NCBI GenBank assembly: GCA_021413735.1 | Contig: JAIOPV010000040.1 | Location: 1-45,134 of the forward strand | DNA from: Planctomycetota bacterium | Lineage (GTDB): Bacteria > Planctomycetota > Planctomycetia > Gemmatales > Gemmataceae | Direction: 5' to 3' | DNA: 45,134 nt | In this document: positions 25,077 to 33,851 of the stretch, piece by piece | Position numbering within the stretch: position 1 is the first letter of the stretch | Layout: every line of letters begins with the position of its first letter | Notes under the pieces: generated by a model | What the model was told of the DNA's origin: nothing | Database searches by the model: none | What the model saw: the letters and a program-made list of their open reading frames with translations, nothing else | Made by a program: the position numbers and the translations under genes

Positions 25077-26450
25077 ATGAATCGCTGTTTCGCAGCGCTC
25101 GCACTCGTGTTCGGACTCACGCTGCCCGCAGTTGCCGCGGACGCGAAACCCAACATCGTGATCTTCCTGGCCGACGACCTCGGGTACGGCGACCTCGGCT
25201 GTTACGGTCACCCGCGGATCAAGACCCCGAACCTCGACGCCTTCGCCAAGGAGGGCGTCCGCCTATCGCAGTGCTACGCGGCGAGTGCCGTTTGCTCGCC
25301 GTCGCGGTCGGCGATCCTGACCGGCCGCACCCCGCACCGCAACGGCGTCTACACCTGGATCGCCGAGGGGAGCGAGGTCCACTTGCGTGCCAGCGAAATC
25401 ACGCTCCCCAAGTTGCTGAAGGAGGCCGGCTACGCCACCTGCCACGTCGGGAAGTGGCACCTCAACGGCAAGTTCAACGACCCAGCCCAGCCGCAGCCCG
25501 GCGACCACGGGTACGACCACTGGATGGCCACCCAGAACAACGCCGGACCGAGTCACAAAAACCCGGCCAACTTCGTCCGCAACGGCAAGCCGGTCGGGAA
25601 ACTGGAAGGGTTTTCCGCCCCACTCGTCGCCGAGGAGGCGATCGACTGGTTGACGACCAAGCGGGACAAGTCGAAGCCGTTCTTCCTCGCCGTGTGGACA
25701 CACGAACCGCACCTGCCGATCGAGACCGACCCACAGTTCCAGAAGCCCTACGCTGACCTCGACGAAGATCTTCGCCAGCACCACGGTAACGTGTCGCAAC
25801 TCGACCACGCATTCGGCAAACTCATGAAGGCGCTCGACGACCAGAAGTTGACCGACACGACGTTCGTGTTCTTCACGTCGGACAACGGGCCGGAGGGCGA
25901 CGGGTTAAAGAACCGCACCCGTGGCAGCACCGGGGGGCTCCGCGGGCGGAAGCGGGCGATGTACGAGGGCGGTATCCGCGTGCCCGGCATGGCTCGGTGG
26001 CCGGGACAGATCAAGCCGAACACCACCGCCGACGGCCCAGTGATCGGCAGCGACATATTCCCGACGGTGCTCGGTATCTGTGGTGTCAAACCGCCCGCTG
26101 ACCGGGTGATCGACGGCACCGACGTACTCCCAGTATTGACCGGCAAGGTCGCGAACGCGGACCGCAAGGTGCCGCTCTACTGGCGGTTGAACATGGCCCC
26201 GAACAACCTCCACATGGCACTCCGCGACGGCGACTGGAAGATCCTCGCTTCGCAGGACTTCAGCAAGGTTGAGTTGTACAACCTGAAGGCCGACCCGAAG
26301 GAAGTGACCGACTTGAGTGGGAAGGAAACGGAGCGCCTTGCCGCGATGACGAAGCGCCTGAAGGAGTTTACCGCGGAGGTCGAGAAGGAGGGGCCGGACT
26401 GGTGGAAACGGCTCGGCAACAACGGTGGCAGACCGGGCAAGGAGAAGTGA
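25077..26450 (+). CDS. Exported type I sulfatase
   Basis: 457 residues. Signal peptide MNRCFAALALVFGLTLPAVA. The metal-binding start NIVIFLADDLGYGDLGCYG is followed by the sulfatase signature CSPSR at residues 73-77, whose Cys is converted to formylglycine, then LTGRTPHRNGVYTW. GKWHLNGKF and TSDNGPEGDG provide further catalytic and calcium ligands. It hydrolyses a sulfate ester, most likely on a polysaccharide, outside the cytoplasm. Transcribed alone on the plus strand, it converges on a minus-strand operon with three further sulfatases and shares a bidirectional terminator with it. Confidence 0.95.
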   Translation: MNRCFAALALVFGLTLPAVAADAKPNIVIFLADDLGYGDLGCYGHPRIKTPNLDAFAKEGVRLSQCYAASAVCSPSRSAILTGRTPHRNGVYTWIAEGSEVHLRASEITLPKLLKEAGYATCHVGKWHLNGKFNDPAQPQPGDHGYDHWMATQNNAGPSHKNPANFVRNGKPVGKLEGFSAPLVAEEAIDWLTTKRDKSKPFFLAVWTHEPHLPIETDPQFQKPYADLDEDLRQHHGNVSQLDHAFGKLMKALDDQKLTDTTFVFFTSDNGPEGDGLKNRTRGSTGGLRGRKRAMYEGGIRVPGMARWPGQIKPNTTADGPVIGSDIFPTVLGICGVKPPADRVIDGTDVLPVLTGKVANADRKVPLYWRLNMAPNNLHMALRDGDWKILASQDFSKVELYNLKADPKEVTDLSGKETERLAAMTKRLKEFTAEVEKEGPDWWKRLGNNGGRPGKEK

Positions 26451-26460
26451 CACTGAGGTT

Positions 26461-26494
26461 CCTCTGGCCCCGCTCACCGGAGCGGGGCCAGAGG
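26461..26494. terminator. Bidirectional terminator between convergent genes
   Basis: CCTCTGGCCCCGCTC (26461-26475) pairs perfectly with 26480-26494 around the 4-nt loop ACCG. It lies 11 nt after the sulfatase stop and 7 nt from the stop of the convergent esterase gene, and so can serve both transcripts. Confidence 0.9.
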
Positions 26495-26500
26495 AGTGGT

Positions 26501-27415
26501 TCAGGGCTTGACGGTGACAGTCTCGTGCTTCAGTTCCGGGGCGGTCGCGGGCAGTTTGAGCGCCGGTTCGCCCTTCAGATACCCCAACGCCGTCAGGAAC
26601 TCGTCGGCCTTGCGGGTCGTGACACTCAGCCACGGTTCCCGGTTGAAGAACCCATGCGGTTGCTCCGCTGCGGTGTACAGTTCGGCCTTCACGCCTAGTT
26701 CCTTGCATTTCGCGACATACTCCTTGCCCATGTCGAGCATCGCGTCGCTCGTGCCGAAGAAGATGGCACACGGCGGCGCGTCTTTCTTGAGGAACAGTGT
26801 GGGCGAGATCGCCTCGGCGATGTTCGAGCCATCACTGCCGGCAATCGTGCGCCCCTTGCCGTTGAGGAACGGGTTGAACAGCACCAGCGAGTTCGGCTTG
26901 CATGACACCTTCGGGTCGTCGGTCGCGTCGAACTTCTCGACGAGCGCGGTTGCGGCCGCAAGGTGCGCTCCGGCGGAGCCGCCCGACGCAATCACCTTGT
27001 CCGGGTCGATGCCGAGTTTGGCGGCGTTCGCCCGAACCCAGCGGATCGCGCTTTTCGCGTCTTCGACGGCGGCGTCGGGCTTCGTCTTGTGCTTCGACTC
27101 GATCCGGTAATCCGCGGAGATGGCGACGATGCCGCGGCTGGCGAAATACTCAGCTTGCGGCACGAACTGCGTGAACGCCCCGTTCTTCCACCCGCCGCCG
27201 AAGAAGAACACGATCACCGGCCGCTTGTCGGTCGCCTTCCAGTCCGCCGGGAAGAAGCCGTGCAGCGTCAGTTCGCCCTCGGGCGTCTTCTTGTAGACGT
27301 GGTCGGCCGTGACAACCTTCGCGTCGGTGAGTTTGACCGTCCCCTTCGGTTGCTGGCCTTGCGCGGGCCACGCGACGCAGAGTGCAAGGGCGGCGGAAAT
27401 CAGTTTCGAGGTCAT
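26501..27415 (-). CDS. Exported alpha/beta-hydrolase esterase
   Basis: 304 residues. Signal peptide MTSKLISAALALCVAWPAQG. An alpha/beta-hydrolase of the BD-FAE/esterase-lipase kind: an oxyanion-type loop FFGGGW at 71-76, VAISADYRIESKHKT, and the nucleophile elbow GGSAGAH with Ser147. A C-terminal EQPHGFFNREPW supplies the catalytic histidine. Such enzymes remove acetyl or feruloyl esters from carbohydrate polymers. Last gene of the five-gene operon with DUF1080 and three sulfatases (28-nt gap from the upstream sulfatase), suggesting coordinated deesterification and desulfation of one substrate. Confidence 0.92.
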   Translation of the reverse strand: MTSKLISAALALCVAWPAQGQQPKGTVKLTDAKVVTADHVYKKTPEGELTLHGFFPADWKATDKRPVIVFFFGGGWKNGAFTQFVPQAEYFASRGIVAISADYRIESKHKTKPDAAVEDAKSAIRWVRANAAKLGIDPDKVIASGGSAGAHLAAATALVEKFDATDDPKVSCKPNSLVLFNPFLNGKGRTIAGSDGSNIAEAISPTLFLKKDAPPCAIFFGTSDAMLDMGKEYVAKCKELGVKAELYTAAEQPHGFFNREPWLSVTTRKADEFLTALGYLKGEPALKLPATAPELKHETVTVKP

Positions 27416-27443
27416 GGCGAGCTTGCTCCGTGTGTGCCTGCGG

Positions 27444-29372
27444 TCACTTCTTCTCCGCGGGCGGGTTGGGCCAGGATTGGATCGTCTTGCCTTCCTTGTT
27501 CTTCAACTTGATCGCGTCGAGACGGATTTCACCGGCAGCCGTGGAGGGATCGAGTCGGAGCCCCGTCAATGGCTTTTCGACCGACAGCTTGAGAGCGTAC
27601 TCGTGCCACTCGCCGTCGTGCTTCGGCTCGAACGCTGCGGAGCGATCGCGGTGGAAGCCCTTGTCGTCGGCCGTGGTCCAGAAGACCTGCCCGCTGCCGC
27701 GGCTGCCCGACTTCATCTTGAACTCGACCGTGTACGGTCCCTCTCCCGCCGGTAGGTCACGCGTGACGATGTACGGGTCGCCGCCAGTGGACGTGATGAC
27801 GAGAACCCCGTCCTTCGTCGCAACGGCCGCGTCCTTGCCCGGCGTCCACCCGATCGGAGCCCCGGCCGCTGGCTGCTTGGCAAACCCAGGGTTTGCCTTC
27901 GGGACGACCGCTTCGGTGTCCTTCAGGAATGCGTCGATCAGCCCCGCGAGGTCCTTCACCACCACGGGCTTCTCGGCGGCGAGGTTCTTCGTCTCCCCGA
28001 TGTCATCCTTCAGGTTGTAGAGTTCCAGGCGGTCGGTGCCGTTGTCGTTCTTGGCGTAGAACCGAATCAGTTTCCAGTCGCCCTTTCGGACCCACGTCGC
28101 CGGCCAGAACCCGGGAATCCCAACCTCCTGCGTCTCGCTGCCGTGCGGGAAGTGGACATACACCGTGTCGCGGACGGGCTTCTGTCCCAGGATCGTGGGC
28201 GTCTGGTCAACGCCGTCCACCTTCGGCATCGACTTCGGTTGGACGCCGGTCATCGCGAGCAGCGTTGGGAACCAGTCCACGCTGCTGAACAGGGCGTCGC
28301 TCGTCCCCGCCTTCACCTTTCCCGGCCACGCGACCAGGCACGGCACCCGCGTCCCTCCCTCGTAGTTCGACGCCTTCCCACTTCGCAGCGGCGCGTTGCT
28401 CGTCGCCGGGATGTCCTCGTAGCCCTTCGGGTCGGTAGCCTTCGGAGGGTACGCCCACCCGCCGTTGTCCGAGGTAAACACGATGATGGTGTCGTCGGCT
28501 ACCTTCGCTGCTTCGAGCGCGTCGAGCAGTTTGCCGACTGCGTTGTCCATGTTCTTGACCATCGCTGCGTAGACCGGGTTCTGCTGCGGGGCTTTCGGGT
28601 CAACGGTCTTCTTGAACTGCTCGATCAGCTTTGGGTCCCCGTTCCACGGACTGTGGACCGAGTACATCCAGAAGTTCAGGTAGAACGGCTTCCCCTTCTG
28701 AGCGGCAATGAAAGTCGCGGCCTCCCCGGCCATCCACTCATCGATGTGTTCGCCCGGTTTGCCCTTGAACTGCGGGTCGGTGATGAACTTCCACGGAGCG
28801 AAGTACCCGCCGCCCGGCCCGGGAGCCTTCGGCGTGTGCGGGGTGTCTGAGTCGAAGCCCTGGTCCTTCGGCTCGTACCCGTCCCCGTGCCCGAGGTGCC
28901 ACTTGCCGAAGTGGGCGGTCGCGTACCCCGCCTCCTTGAACACCTCGGCGAGGGTGACGTATTCGCTCTTGAGCCGGGTGAGGCTGTCGGCCTGGATCAC
29001 GCGAGACTTCGGTGACCCGGCGACCAGCCGCTTCTCCAACTGGATCGCGGGCAGGTGGCAGACCGGCGCGGTGATGCCCGTGCGGGCCGGGTACAGGCCG
29101 GTGAGGATGCTGGACCGCGTCGGTGAGCAGAGCGGGCTGGCCGCGTAGGAGTTGGTGAACCGCACCGACCGGTCGGCGAGTCGCTTCAAGTTGGGCGTGT
29201 CGTGGAACGTGCTGCCGTAGGGCGTGAGGTCCGCCCAGCCGAGGTCGTCCGCCAGGATGAACACGACGTTCGGCTTCCGGGCCGGCTCCGCTGCCGGGGC
29301 GACGCCACCCAGGAACACCAGACCAAACAGGGCGAGGATCGTTGGTCGCAGCGGAAAGCACAGACGTCGCAT
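27444..29372 (-). CDS. Exported sulfatase with C-terminal jelly-roll-like domain
   Basis: 642 residues, longer than the usual 450-500. Signal ILALFGLVFLGGVAPAAEP. The sulfatase domain starts NVVFILADDLGWADLTPYG; CSPTR (82-86) is the formylglycine site, followed by GKWHLGHGDGYEP and FTSDNGGWAYPP. After the sulfatase ends (about residue 475) there is an extra beta-rich module of about 165 residues (DGVLVITSTGGDPYIVTRDL, VEFKMKSGSRGSGQVFWTTA), which looks like a carbohydrate-binding or jelly-roll domain. The ATG overlaps the upstream sulfatase stop (TGATG), so translation is coupled; a GTG one codon earlier is possible. Confidence 0.93.
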   Translation of the reverse strand: MRRLCFPLRPTILALFGLVFLGGVAPAAEPARKPNVVFILADDLGWADLTPYGSTFHDTPNLKRLADRSVRFTNSYAASPLCSPTRSSILTGLYPARTGITAPVCHLPAIQLEKRLVAGSPKSRVIQADSLTRLKSEYVTLAEVFKEAGYATAHFGKWHLGHGDGYEPKDQGFDSDTPHTPKAPGPGGGYFAPWKFITDPQFKGKPGEHIDEWMAGEAATFIAAQKGKPFYLNFWMYSVHSPWNGDPKLIEQFKKTVDPKAPQQNPVYAAMVKNMDNAVGKLLDALEAAKVADDTIIVFTSDNGGWAYPPKATDPKGYEDIPATSNAPLRSGKASNYEGGTRVPCLVAWPGKVKAGTSDALFSSVDWFPTLLAMTGVQPKSMPKVDGVDQTPTILGQKPVRDTVYVHFPHGSETQEVGIPGFWPATWVRKGDWKLIRFYAKNDNGTDRLELYNLKDDIGETKNLAAEKPVVVKDLAGLIDAFLKDTEAVVPKANPGFAKQPAAGAPIGWTPGKDAAVATKDGVLVITSTGGDPYIVTRDLPAGEGPYTVEFKMKSGSRGSGQVFWTTADDKGFHRDRSAAFEPKHDGEWHEYALKLSVEKPLTGLRLDPSTAAGEIRLDAIKLKNKEGKTIQSWPNPPAEKK

Positions 29373-30841
29373 CACTTGCCCTCTGGTTTCTTGTCCTTCT
29401 TCGGCAGCGGTTGCCCGGTAATCTCGGCCAGCTTCGCTGCCATCGCAGTCACCTTGTCCGGGTTTGCGGCGGCAAGGTTTTTCGATTCGCCCAGGTCGGT
29501 GGCGAGGTCGAAGAGTGCCGGACCGGCTTCCTTGGCCTTGGGGCCGCTGGGTACCAACTTCCAGGTGCCGCTGCGGAACCCGAATGGGGCGCCGCCATTG
29601 GATTGTTCGACCAGGAACTCACGGCCCGACTTCTTGGCCCCGAGCAGCGAGTCCAGGTGGTTCTCACTGTCAGGAGCATGACCCTTGGGGATGGTTTGAT
29701 CGGTGAGCGCAGCGAAACTCGCGAGGAGGTCCATCTGGCTCATCAAGGCGTCCGAGGTACCGGGTTTCACCTTCGCGGGCCAGCGGACGACGAACGGCAC
29801 ACGGGTGCCGCCCTCGAACACCGTCGCCTTCGTCCCACGGAGCGCGCCGTTGGGCTTGTGACCGTTGGTGGCGTCCGGGTCGCCGATCCCGTGGACCTTG
29901 TCCGGCCCGTTGTCGTCGAGCACCCCGCCGTTGTCGCTGGTGAGCACGACGAGCGTGTTCTCCGCGAGGCCGAGCTTGTCGAGTTTGGCGAGAACCTGAC
30001 CCACCATCCAGTCGAACTCAACTATGGCGTCCCCGCGAACCCCGCAGTCGCTCTTGCCCTTGAACTGCGCATTCGGCACGCGGGGCACGTGGATGTTGTG
30101 AGTGGCCAGGAACAGGAAGAACGGCTTGTCCTTGCTCTTCTGGATAAAGTCGCAACCCTTCTCGGCGATCACGAAGGACATCTCATCATCCTTCCACAGT
30201 GCCGCCTTGCCGCCGGTCTGCCCGCCGATCCGTGGGACACCATTGATGAACGACTCCTTGTCCCCACGCTTCACAGAGTAGTCGAGCTTGATCGGGTCTT
30301 TCGGGTCGAGGTTCACCACGCGGTCGTTCTCGACCCAGACGCATGGCACGCGGTCCCCGGTGGCGGGCAGGATCCAGGCGTAGTCGAACCCGACCTCGCG
30401 CGGCCCCGGCTTGATCGCCTCGTTGTAGTTCGTCGGCGTCGCCCCGAGCCCGAGGTGCCATTTGCCCACGACCCCGGTGCGGTACCCGGCCTTCTGGAGC
30501 ACAGAGGGCAGGGTGGTCCGTTCCGTGTCGATCAGCAAGCCTTCGAGGCCGGAGGCAATCCCGGTGCCCTTCTTGCGGAAGGCGTACTCACCAGTCATCA
30601 GTGAGTACCGCGACGGCGTACACACAGATGCGACGCTGTGCCCGTCGGTGAACCGAATGCCACTGGCGGCGAGCTTGTCGCAGTTTGGGGTTTTGACCTT
30701 CGTCGCTCCATAGCAACTCAGGTCCCCGTAGCCGATGTCATCGGCGTAAATGAGCACGATGTTGGGCCGGTCCGCGGCCGACACCGGCAAGGTATGACTC
30801 GCCGACAGCAGGACGGCGAGCACAAAGATCCATCGGGACAT
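29372..30841 (-). CDS. Exported type I sulfatase
   Basis: 489 residues. Signal MSRWIFVLAVLLSASHTLPV. NIVLIYADDIGYGDLSCYG, then the formylglycine signature CTPSR at 74-78 followed by YSLMTGEYAFRKKGTG; the +1 residue is Thr rather than the Ser of its neighbours. KWHLGLGATPTNYNE and LTSDNGGVLDDNGPD are present. The domain order resembles arylsulfatase A-like enzymes. Middle sulfatase of the minus-strand operon; the stop overlaps the next start by one base. Substrate specificity cannot be read from the sequence. Confidence 0.94.
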   Translation of the reverse strand: MSRWIFVLAVLLSASHTLPVSAADRPNIVLIYADDIGYGDLSCYGATKVKTPNCDKLAASGIRFTDGHSVASVCTPSRYSLMTGEYAFRKKGTGIASGLEGLLIDTERTTLPSVLQKAGYRTGVVGKWHLGLGATPTNYNEAIKPGPREVGFDYAWILPATGDRVPCVWVENDRVVNLDPKDPIKLDYSVKRGDKESFINGVPRIGGQTGGKAALWKDDEMSFVIAEKGCDFIQKSKDKPFFLFLATHNIHVPRVPNAQFKGKSDCGVRGDAIVEFDWMVGQVLAKLDKLGLAENTLVVLTSDNGGVLDDNGPDKVHGIGDPDATNGHKPNGALRGTKATVFEGGTRVPFVVRWPAKVKPGTSDALMSQMDLLASFAALTDQTIPKGHAPDSENHLDSLLGAKKSGREFLVEQSNGGAPFGFRSGTWKLVPSGPKAKEAGPALFDLATDLGESKNLAAANPDKVTAMAAKLAEITGQPLPKKDKKPEGK

Positions 30842-30911
30842 GGGGAGGCTCCAGCGTTGGAGGGGTCAATTTTTCTTCGGTACCAACTCGTCACTTGCCC
30901 TCTTGCACGCC

Positions 30912-32399
30912 CTACTTCGGCTTACCGAACTGCTTCCAATAGAGTTCCTTGAAAGGGTTCTCCTTCGGGGGCACCGCGTCCTCGTTCACCAGATAGGGCG
31001 TCAGCGATACCCACCACGCGTCGTACTCGGCGTTGAGTTTCTTCACCACGTCCGGGTGCTTCTCCGCGACGTCGGTTTTCTCGCCCAGGTCGGCCGTCAG
31101 GTCGAAGAGTTCCCACATCCCTTTCCCTTTGCCCGCCGATACGAGGTGCCATTGCTTTGTGTGGACGCTGCACCCGGCATACTTGTGGTCGTCCGGCTTC
31201 GCCCCCTTGGGCCACCGCCCGATGTGGGTGAACAACGTGCGGTCTGCCCACTCGGCCTTCGGATTCTGGAGCAGCGGGACCAGGCTGCGGCCCTCAACCT
31301 GTCCCTTCACCTCGTCGGTCAATTTCGCGCCGGCGAGTTCGGCGAGGGTCGGGAAGAAGTCGATGTGGGCGGTAAGCCGGTCGCAGTCAGCCGGTGTGAG
31401 GGTGCCGGGCCACCGCCAGAACGACGACGCCCGTGTGCCGCCGAGCCACGGCGTCACCTTCTGACCCCGCATCCCCGCGTTGAAGACCGGCACGCCCGCG
31501 GTGCCGCCGTTGTCGTTCATGAAGATCACCAGCGTATCCTTCTCCAAACCCCACTCCTTCAGCTTGCCCAGGAACTTGCCGACGTTGTCGTCGATGTTGG
31601 CGATCATGCCGAAGAACTTGGCGACGTTCGGTTGCTTGACCAGATCCTTGTAGCGGGCCTCGTCTTCGGGGCGGACGTTGAGCGGCGCATGTGGAGCGTT
31701 CGTCGGGATGTAGCAGTAGAACGGCTTGTCTTTCCCCTTCACCGATTCGACCCATTTCGTCGCCTGGGTGAAGAACACGTCGGTGCAGTACCCCTTGGTC
31801 TTCTCGAACGTGCCGTTGTGCAGGATGGTCGGGTCGAAGTACGAGTTGCCGGGGACGTCGCCACAACTACCTGGATAGGACTGGCCGATGCCGCCGCAAC
31901 CGTGGATGAACATCTCGTCGAACCCGCGCTTGTCGGGCCAGTGATCGGGTTCATCGCCGAGGTGCCACTTGCCGAAGATGCCGGTCGTGTATCCGGTGGC
32001 CTTGAGCACCTGCGCGAGTGTCGTCGCCTTGGGGGTGAGTCGCTCGCGCTCGTGGATCGTGTGCGTGACCCCGTTCTTGAACTCGTGCCGGCCGGTCAAG
32101 AGCGCGGACCGGGTCGGCGAGCATGTCGGGCTGACGTGGAAGTCAGTGAACCGGACGCCTTCCGCGTGGAGCCTGTCGAGGTTCGGTGTCTTGAGGATCG
32201 GGTTGCCGTGGGCCGAGATGTCGCCGTACCCCTGGTCGTCGGTCAGCACGAAGACGATATTGGGCTTCTTTCCTGCGATCGGGTCGGCGGCGGTGGCGCC
32301 GCCGAGCGGAACACAAAGCAGGACTGCGAGTGCGATGAGGGAACGAGTCACGGGAACAACTCCGGTCGCGAGTGTGGTAGTCGAGGGGGGTAGGCTCAT
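30912..32399 (-). CDS. Exported type I sulfatase
   Basis: 495 residues. A slightly extended N-terminus precedes the signal helix LIALAVLLCVPLGGATAADP. NIVFVLTDDQGYGDISAHG, then CSPTR (93-97), KWHLGDEPDHWPDKRGFDEM and IFMNDNGGTAG are the sulfatase hallmarks. The ATG at 32399 overlaps the stop of the upstream DUF1080 gene (ATGA), which supports this start over a GTG further in. The 70-nt gap to the next sulfatase is the widest in the operon. Probably a polysaccharide sulfatase. Confidence 0.94.
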   Translation of the reverse strand: MSLPPSTTTLATGVVPVTRSLIALAVLLCVPLGGATAADPIAGKKPNIVFVLTDDQGYGDISAHGNPILKTPNLDRLHAEGVRFTDFHVSPTCSPTRSALLTGRHEFKNGVTHTIHERERLTPKATTLAQVLKATGYTTGIFGKWHLGDEPDHWPDKRGFDEMFIHGCGGIGQSYPGSCGDVPGNSYFDPTILHNGTFEKTKGYCTDVFFTQATKWVESVKGKDKPFYCYIPTNAPHAPLNVRPEDEARYKDLVKQPNVAKFFGMIANIDDNVGKFLGKLKEWGLEKDTLVIFMNDNGGTAGVPVFNAGMRGQKVTPWLGGTRASSFWRWPGTLTPADCDRLTAHIDFFPTLAELAGAKLTDEVKGQVEGRSLVPLLQNPKAEWADRTLFTHIGRWPKGAKPDDHKYAGCSVHTKQWHLVSAGKGKGMWELFDLTADLGEKTDVAEKHPDVVKKLNAEYDAWWVSLTPYLVNEDAVPPKENPFKELYWKQFGKPK

Positions 32400-33136
32400 T
32401 TTTCACCGGGGTCATAGACGGAGGCCCGGTCGTCCGCAGGGAGAACCCAAACGTTTCGGAACTTCACGGGGTTGCCGTGGTCCTGAAGGAACACCGGCCC
32501 GATCATCGTCTTCTTCTGTCGATCCCGGATCTTTTCCAGGTACGGGGTCGTTCCGAACCGGAATGGGTGGAACGCCGACTTCGGCTCGCCGAACTGGGTT
32601 CCATCCTGGACTTTCATCCCGTTGAACCACACTGTAACAGTTCCATTCTCGACGATCTTGCCGGATTCGTCGCGCCGCGGGGCCCGATAGCGGATGTCAA
32701 AGACTTGCCACTCGCCGGGCTTCCGGCAGGCATTTACGAGGGGCGCCGAGAACCCGTACAGCGCGCCGGCATCTTCCTGAGTGATCTTCTCCTTGCCAAA
32801 CGAATTCAGGATCTGCACTTCGTAGTTTCCGTGAATGTAGACGCCGCTGTTCGCTGGCCCCTTTTCCGGCAGCATGAATTCGACGTGGATGTCCGCGTCC
32901 CGGAAGTGGAGTTTGGAGACGATGTGGTTCTGGTTTTTTTTGGGCGTTGAGACGGCCACGCCATCCTCGACCGGCCAGTCGATCTTCTCGCCCGCCATAC
33001 TCAAGAATGAGTGGCCCTTGTCATCGAGGAGTGAGACCGCGCCCTTCGGGGGTGGTACGGGGAGTTTGCTCTGGTCGGGTTTGAACTCGGGATCGGCTGC
33101 GAGAAAAACCAGTGTGAGCAGAAGCGTGGTAGCCAT
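32396..33136 (-). CDS. DUF1080 exported protein (3-keto-disaccharide hydrolase-like)
   Basis: 246 residues. Signal MATTLLLTLVFLAADPEF. DUF1080 is a concanavalin-like jelly roll now linked to 3-keto-glycoside/disaccharide hydrolysis. Visible hallmarks are SLLDDKGHSFLSMAGEKIDW, DADIHVEFMLPEKGPANSGVY (the conserved GNSGVY-like turn), YEVQILNSFGKEKITQEDAG and a C-terminal PVFLQDHGNPVKFRNVWVLP. The ATG at 33136 has GGAGGCAACCCG just upstream, a good Shine-Dalgarno. First gene of the sulfatase operon and coupled by ATGA to the next gene, pointing to an action on the same glycan. Confidence 0.92.
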   Translation of the reverse strand: MATTLLLTLVFLAADPEFKPDQSKLPVPPPKGAVSLLDDKGHSFLSMAGEKIDWPVEDGVAVSTPKKNQNHIVSKLHFRDADIHVEFMLPEKGPANSGVYIHGNYEVQILNSFGKEKITQEDAGALYGFSAPLVNACRKPGEWQVFDIRYRAPRRDESGKIVENGTVTVWFNGMKVQDGTQFGEPKSAFHPFRFGTTPYLEKIRDRQKKTMIGPVFLQDHGNPVKFRNVWVLPADDRASVYDPGEK

Positions 33137-33439
33137 CGGGTTGCCTCCGATAGTAGTAGTGTGGTCTTCAGGGTGAGGGTATGTCTCTCGCGGTGGCCGG
33201 GGCAGAACGGCCGCCTGAAGCGGTCGGGACAATGGCGAATCGACGTCTGCCCGGTTGTTCCAGGTGATTTTCTCTCATCCGGATGGACACATGTGGCTTT
33301 TTCAACTCATTCAACCCGGTGGATGACAACTAGTTTCGTTCCGCTCCACGCAGCGTTTCGATCATGGCTGATCAATCACGATGGCCGGGGGCGAGGGCAT
33401 TTTTGGGAGAGTGCTCCGCAGTGATCGGATCGATATGCT
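33137..33439. other. Upstream region of the sulfatase operon
   Basis: About 300 bp between the DUF1080 start and the IS630 remnant. It should contain the operon promoter. No confident promoter, operator or gene is visible. Confidence 0.35.
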
Positions 33440-33730
33440 TTATGCGTTCGGGGGTAACACGTCGTCCCACATTTGGAAGTTGTGTGTCATCAGCGTCGTG
33501 AGCTTCTCTCGGTGTTTCGCCGGCAGGTCGTCCAGACAGCCGTCGATGGGGTCTTGAAACCTTTTGAAATCCTGATGACGACGACTAACGCTTCCTTCTT
33601 CACGAACTTCCACAAGCGTTCAATCAGGTTCAGGTTCGGTGAATACGACGGGAGGAACAACAACTCGATCCCCAACTTCTTCGCCGTGACTTTCACCAAC
33701 TCAAATGGTATCGCGCGTTGTCCGTGGAGC
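33440..33730 (-). pseudogene. IS630-family transposase remnant
   Basis: On the minus strand the C-terminal half of an IS630-type transposase is recognisable in three frames: DNARYH, then AKKLGIELLFLPSYSPNLNL followed by IERLWKFVKKEAL (the catalytic Glu block), then KRFQDPIDGCLDDLPAKHRE running to MWDDVLPPNA and a TAA at 33440-33442. The frame changes and the missing N-terminal half show that it is inactive. The sequence differs clearly from the other IS630 remnant in the window, so these are two separate insertions. Confidence 0.8.
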
Positions 33731-33851
33731 CCCCGGAGAGCCCAAATCAAACGAGGCACTTGCGGTTGGCTTTCAGTGCAGCAGGGTAAAGTCAGGTGGC
33801 AATTGCGATGCTGAGGCATCCGATCCGCAGCACCGGTCGAACGACGAGTGA

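Noticed and set aside
29342-30604. 420-codon open frame on the plus strand
   Set aside because: Antisense to a sulfatase; composition typical of a reverse-complement shadow.
30840-32393. 517-codon open frame on the plus strand
   Set aside because: Antisense to a sulfatase with all catalytic motifs; no recognisable fold.
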